A stretch of 64,000 bases of DNA from DASRJG01 sp964647625 (GTDB lineage: Bacteria; Acidobacteriota; Polarisedimenticolia; Polarisedimenticolales; DASRJG01): NCBI GenBank assembly GCA_964647625.1, contig CAZYHZ010000003.1:66823-130822 (forward strand), in the 5' to 3' direction. This document shows, piece after piece, positions 63,840 to 64,000 of this stretch. A program made the position numbers and the translations under genes. The notes under the pieces were generated by a model. The model saw nothing but the letters and a program-made list of their open reading frames with translations. It searched no databases and had not been told where the DNA came from. The first letter of the stretch is position 1; each line of letters opens with the position of its first letter.

Positions 63840-64000
63840 CTACACGAAGAACGCGCCGTTCTGCTCGTGCCCGACGCCCGCCCCCACGGTGTGCTGGCCG
63901 CCGGCGACCGACGTGTAGGTCACGTCTTTCCCGTCGTTCGACGCACCCGACGCCACGAGGATCTCGAGACGCTCTTCAGGATAGTCCAATGCCAGGCTAT
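63840..64000 (-). CDS. C-terminal end of an unidentified protein (partial)
   Basis: The minus strand is open for 53 codons from the right edge to a TAG at 63840-63842. The visible C-terminus reads ERLEILVASGASNDGKDVTY and ends EQNGAFFV. The beta-rich, Gly/Ser/Thr-containing sequence resembles the end of an extracellular or pre-peptidase-type domain, but too little is present to assign a family. Confidence 0.45.
   Translation of the reverse strand, partial: SLALDYPEERLEILVASGASNDGKDVTYTSVAGGQHTVGAGVGHEQNGAFFV

Overview
The window is high-GC, densely packed bacterial chromosome. About 55 protein genes cover nearly all of it, with many 1-4 base overlaps between co-directional neighbours. I see no tRNA, rRNA, CRISPR array, prophage or intact insertion sequence. 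The gene set points to a diderm: lolA, four Kdo genes (kdsA, kdsB, kdsC, kdsD), a Kdo-kinase-like gene and a heptosyltransferase-like gene. Other markers are a futalosine-route menaquinone gene (mqnD), a CIRCE-controlled groESL, Tat translocase genes, fused 2-oxoacid dehydrogenase E1 subunits, a DUF4388 protein and many small ECF sigma/anti-sigma units. I infer an Acidobacteriota-like organism, with Myxococcota or a related phylum as the alternative; no marker in the window settles this.

Layout. 1-7.9 kb: a HEAT-repeat/cyclophilin lipoprotein (cut by the left edge), lolA, an HDAC-family deacetylase, ygfZ, mqnD, an M20 amidohydrolase and an EamA transporter. 7.9-14.3 kb: groES-groEL with CIRCE, promoter and terminator, then a divergent AAA+ ATPase coupled to a small unknown protein, and a nitronate-monooxygenase-like flavoprotein. 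14.3-19.5 kb: a CtpA protease, tatB-tatC, a KdkA-like kinase, a TPR protein, a GT9 glycosyltransferase and a Trm112-like small protein. 19.7-22.2 kb: a large double DUF4388 protein. 22.4-27.7 kb: the operon kdsB-pyrG-kdsA-kdsD-kdsC-lapA, which makes CMP-Kdo and the CTP it needs. 27.8-32.8 kb: pepT, a small coiled-coil protein, sthA and an unknown 563-aa protein. 32.8-39.5 kb: a tightly overlapping unit of ECF sigma factor, anti-sigma/FecR protein and two ABC ATPase/permease pairs. 39.6-46.9 kb: a B3/B4-domain protein, a glycine-rich RRM protein, fused E1 dehydrogenase, a SWIM-SNF2 helicase and murB. 46.9-54.6 kb: a second ECF/anti-sigma pair, a TPR lipoprotein, a PhnD-like binding protein, an MMPL/RND exporter and an OPT transporter. 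54.7-64 kb: YceI, a quinone-oxidoreductase-like enzyme, a DUF2062-methyltransferase fusion, an S1-domain protein, an uppS operon with a winged-helix regulator, NDH-2, an ALDH7-like dehydrogenase and the end of a further gene.

Non-coding features of note are two related long-palindrome, MITE-like elements that each fill a gap between convergent genes, a heptamer repeat hairpin at 59.1 kb, and several start codons lying 6-7 bases after a -10-like hexamer with no evident Shine-Dalgarno, which suggests leaderless transcripts. The observations most worth following are the Walker A Thr-to-Asn change in the AAA+ ATPase, the Asp at the metal-ligand Cys position of KdsA, the sigma/anti-sigma/double-ABC unit, and the paired palindromic elements.
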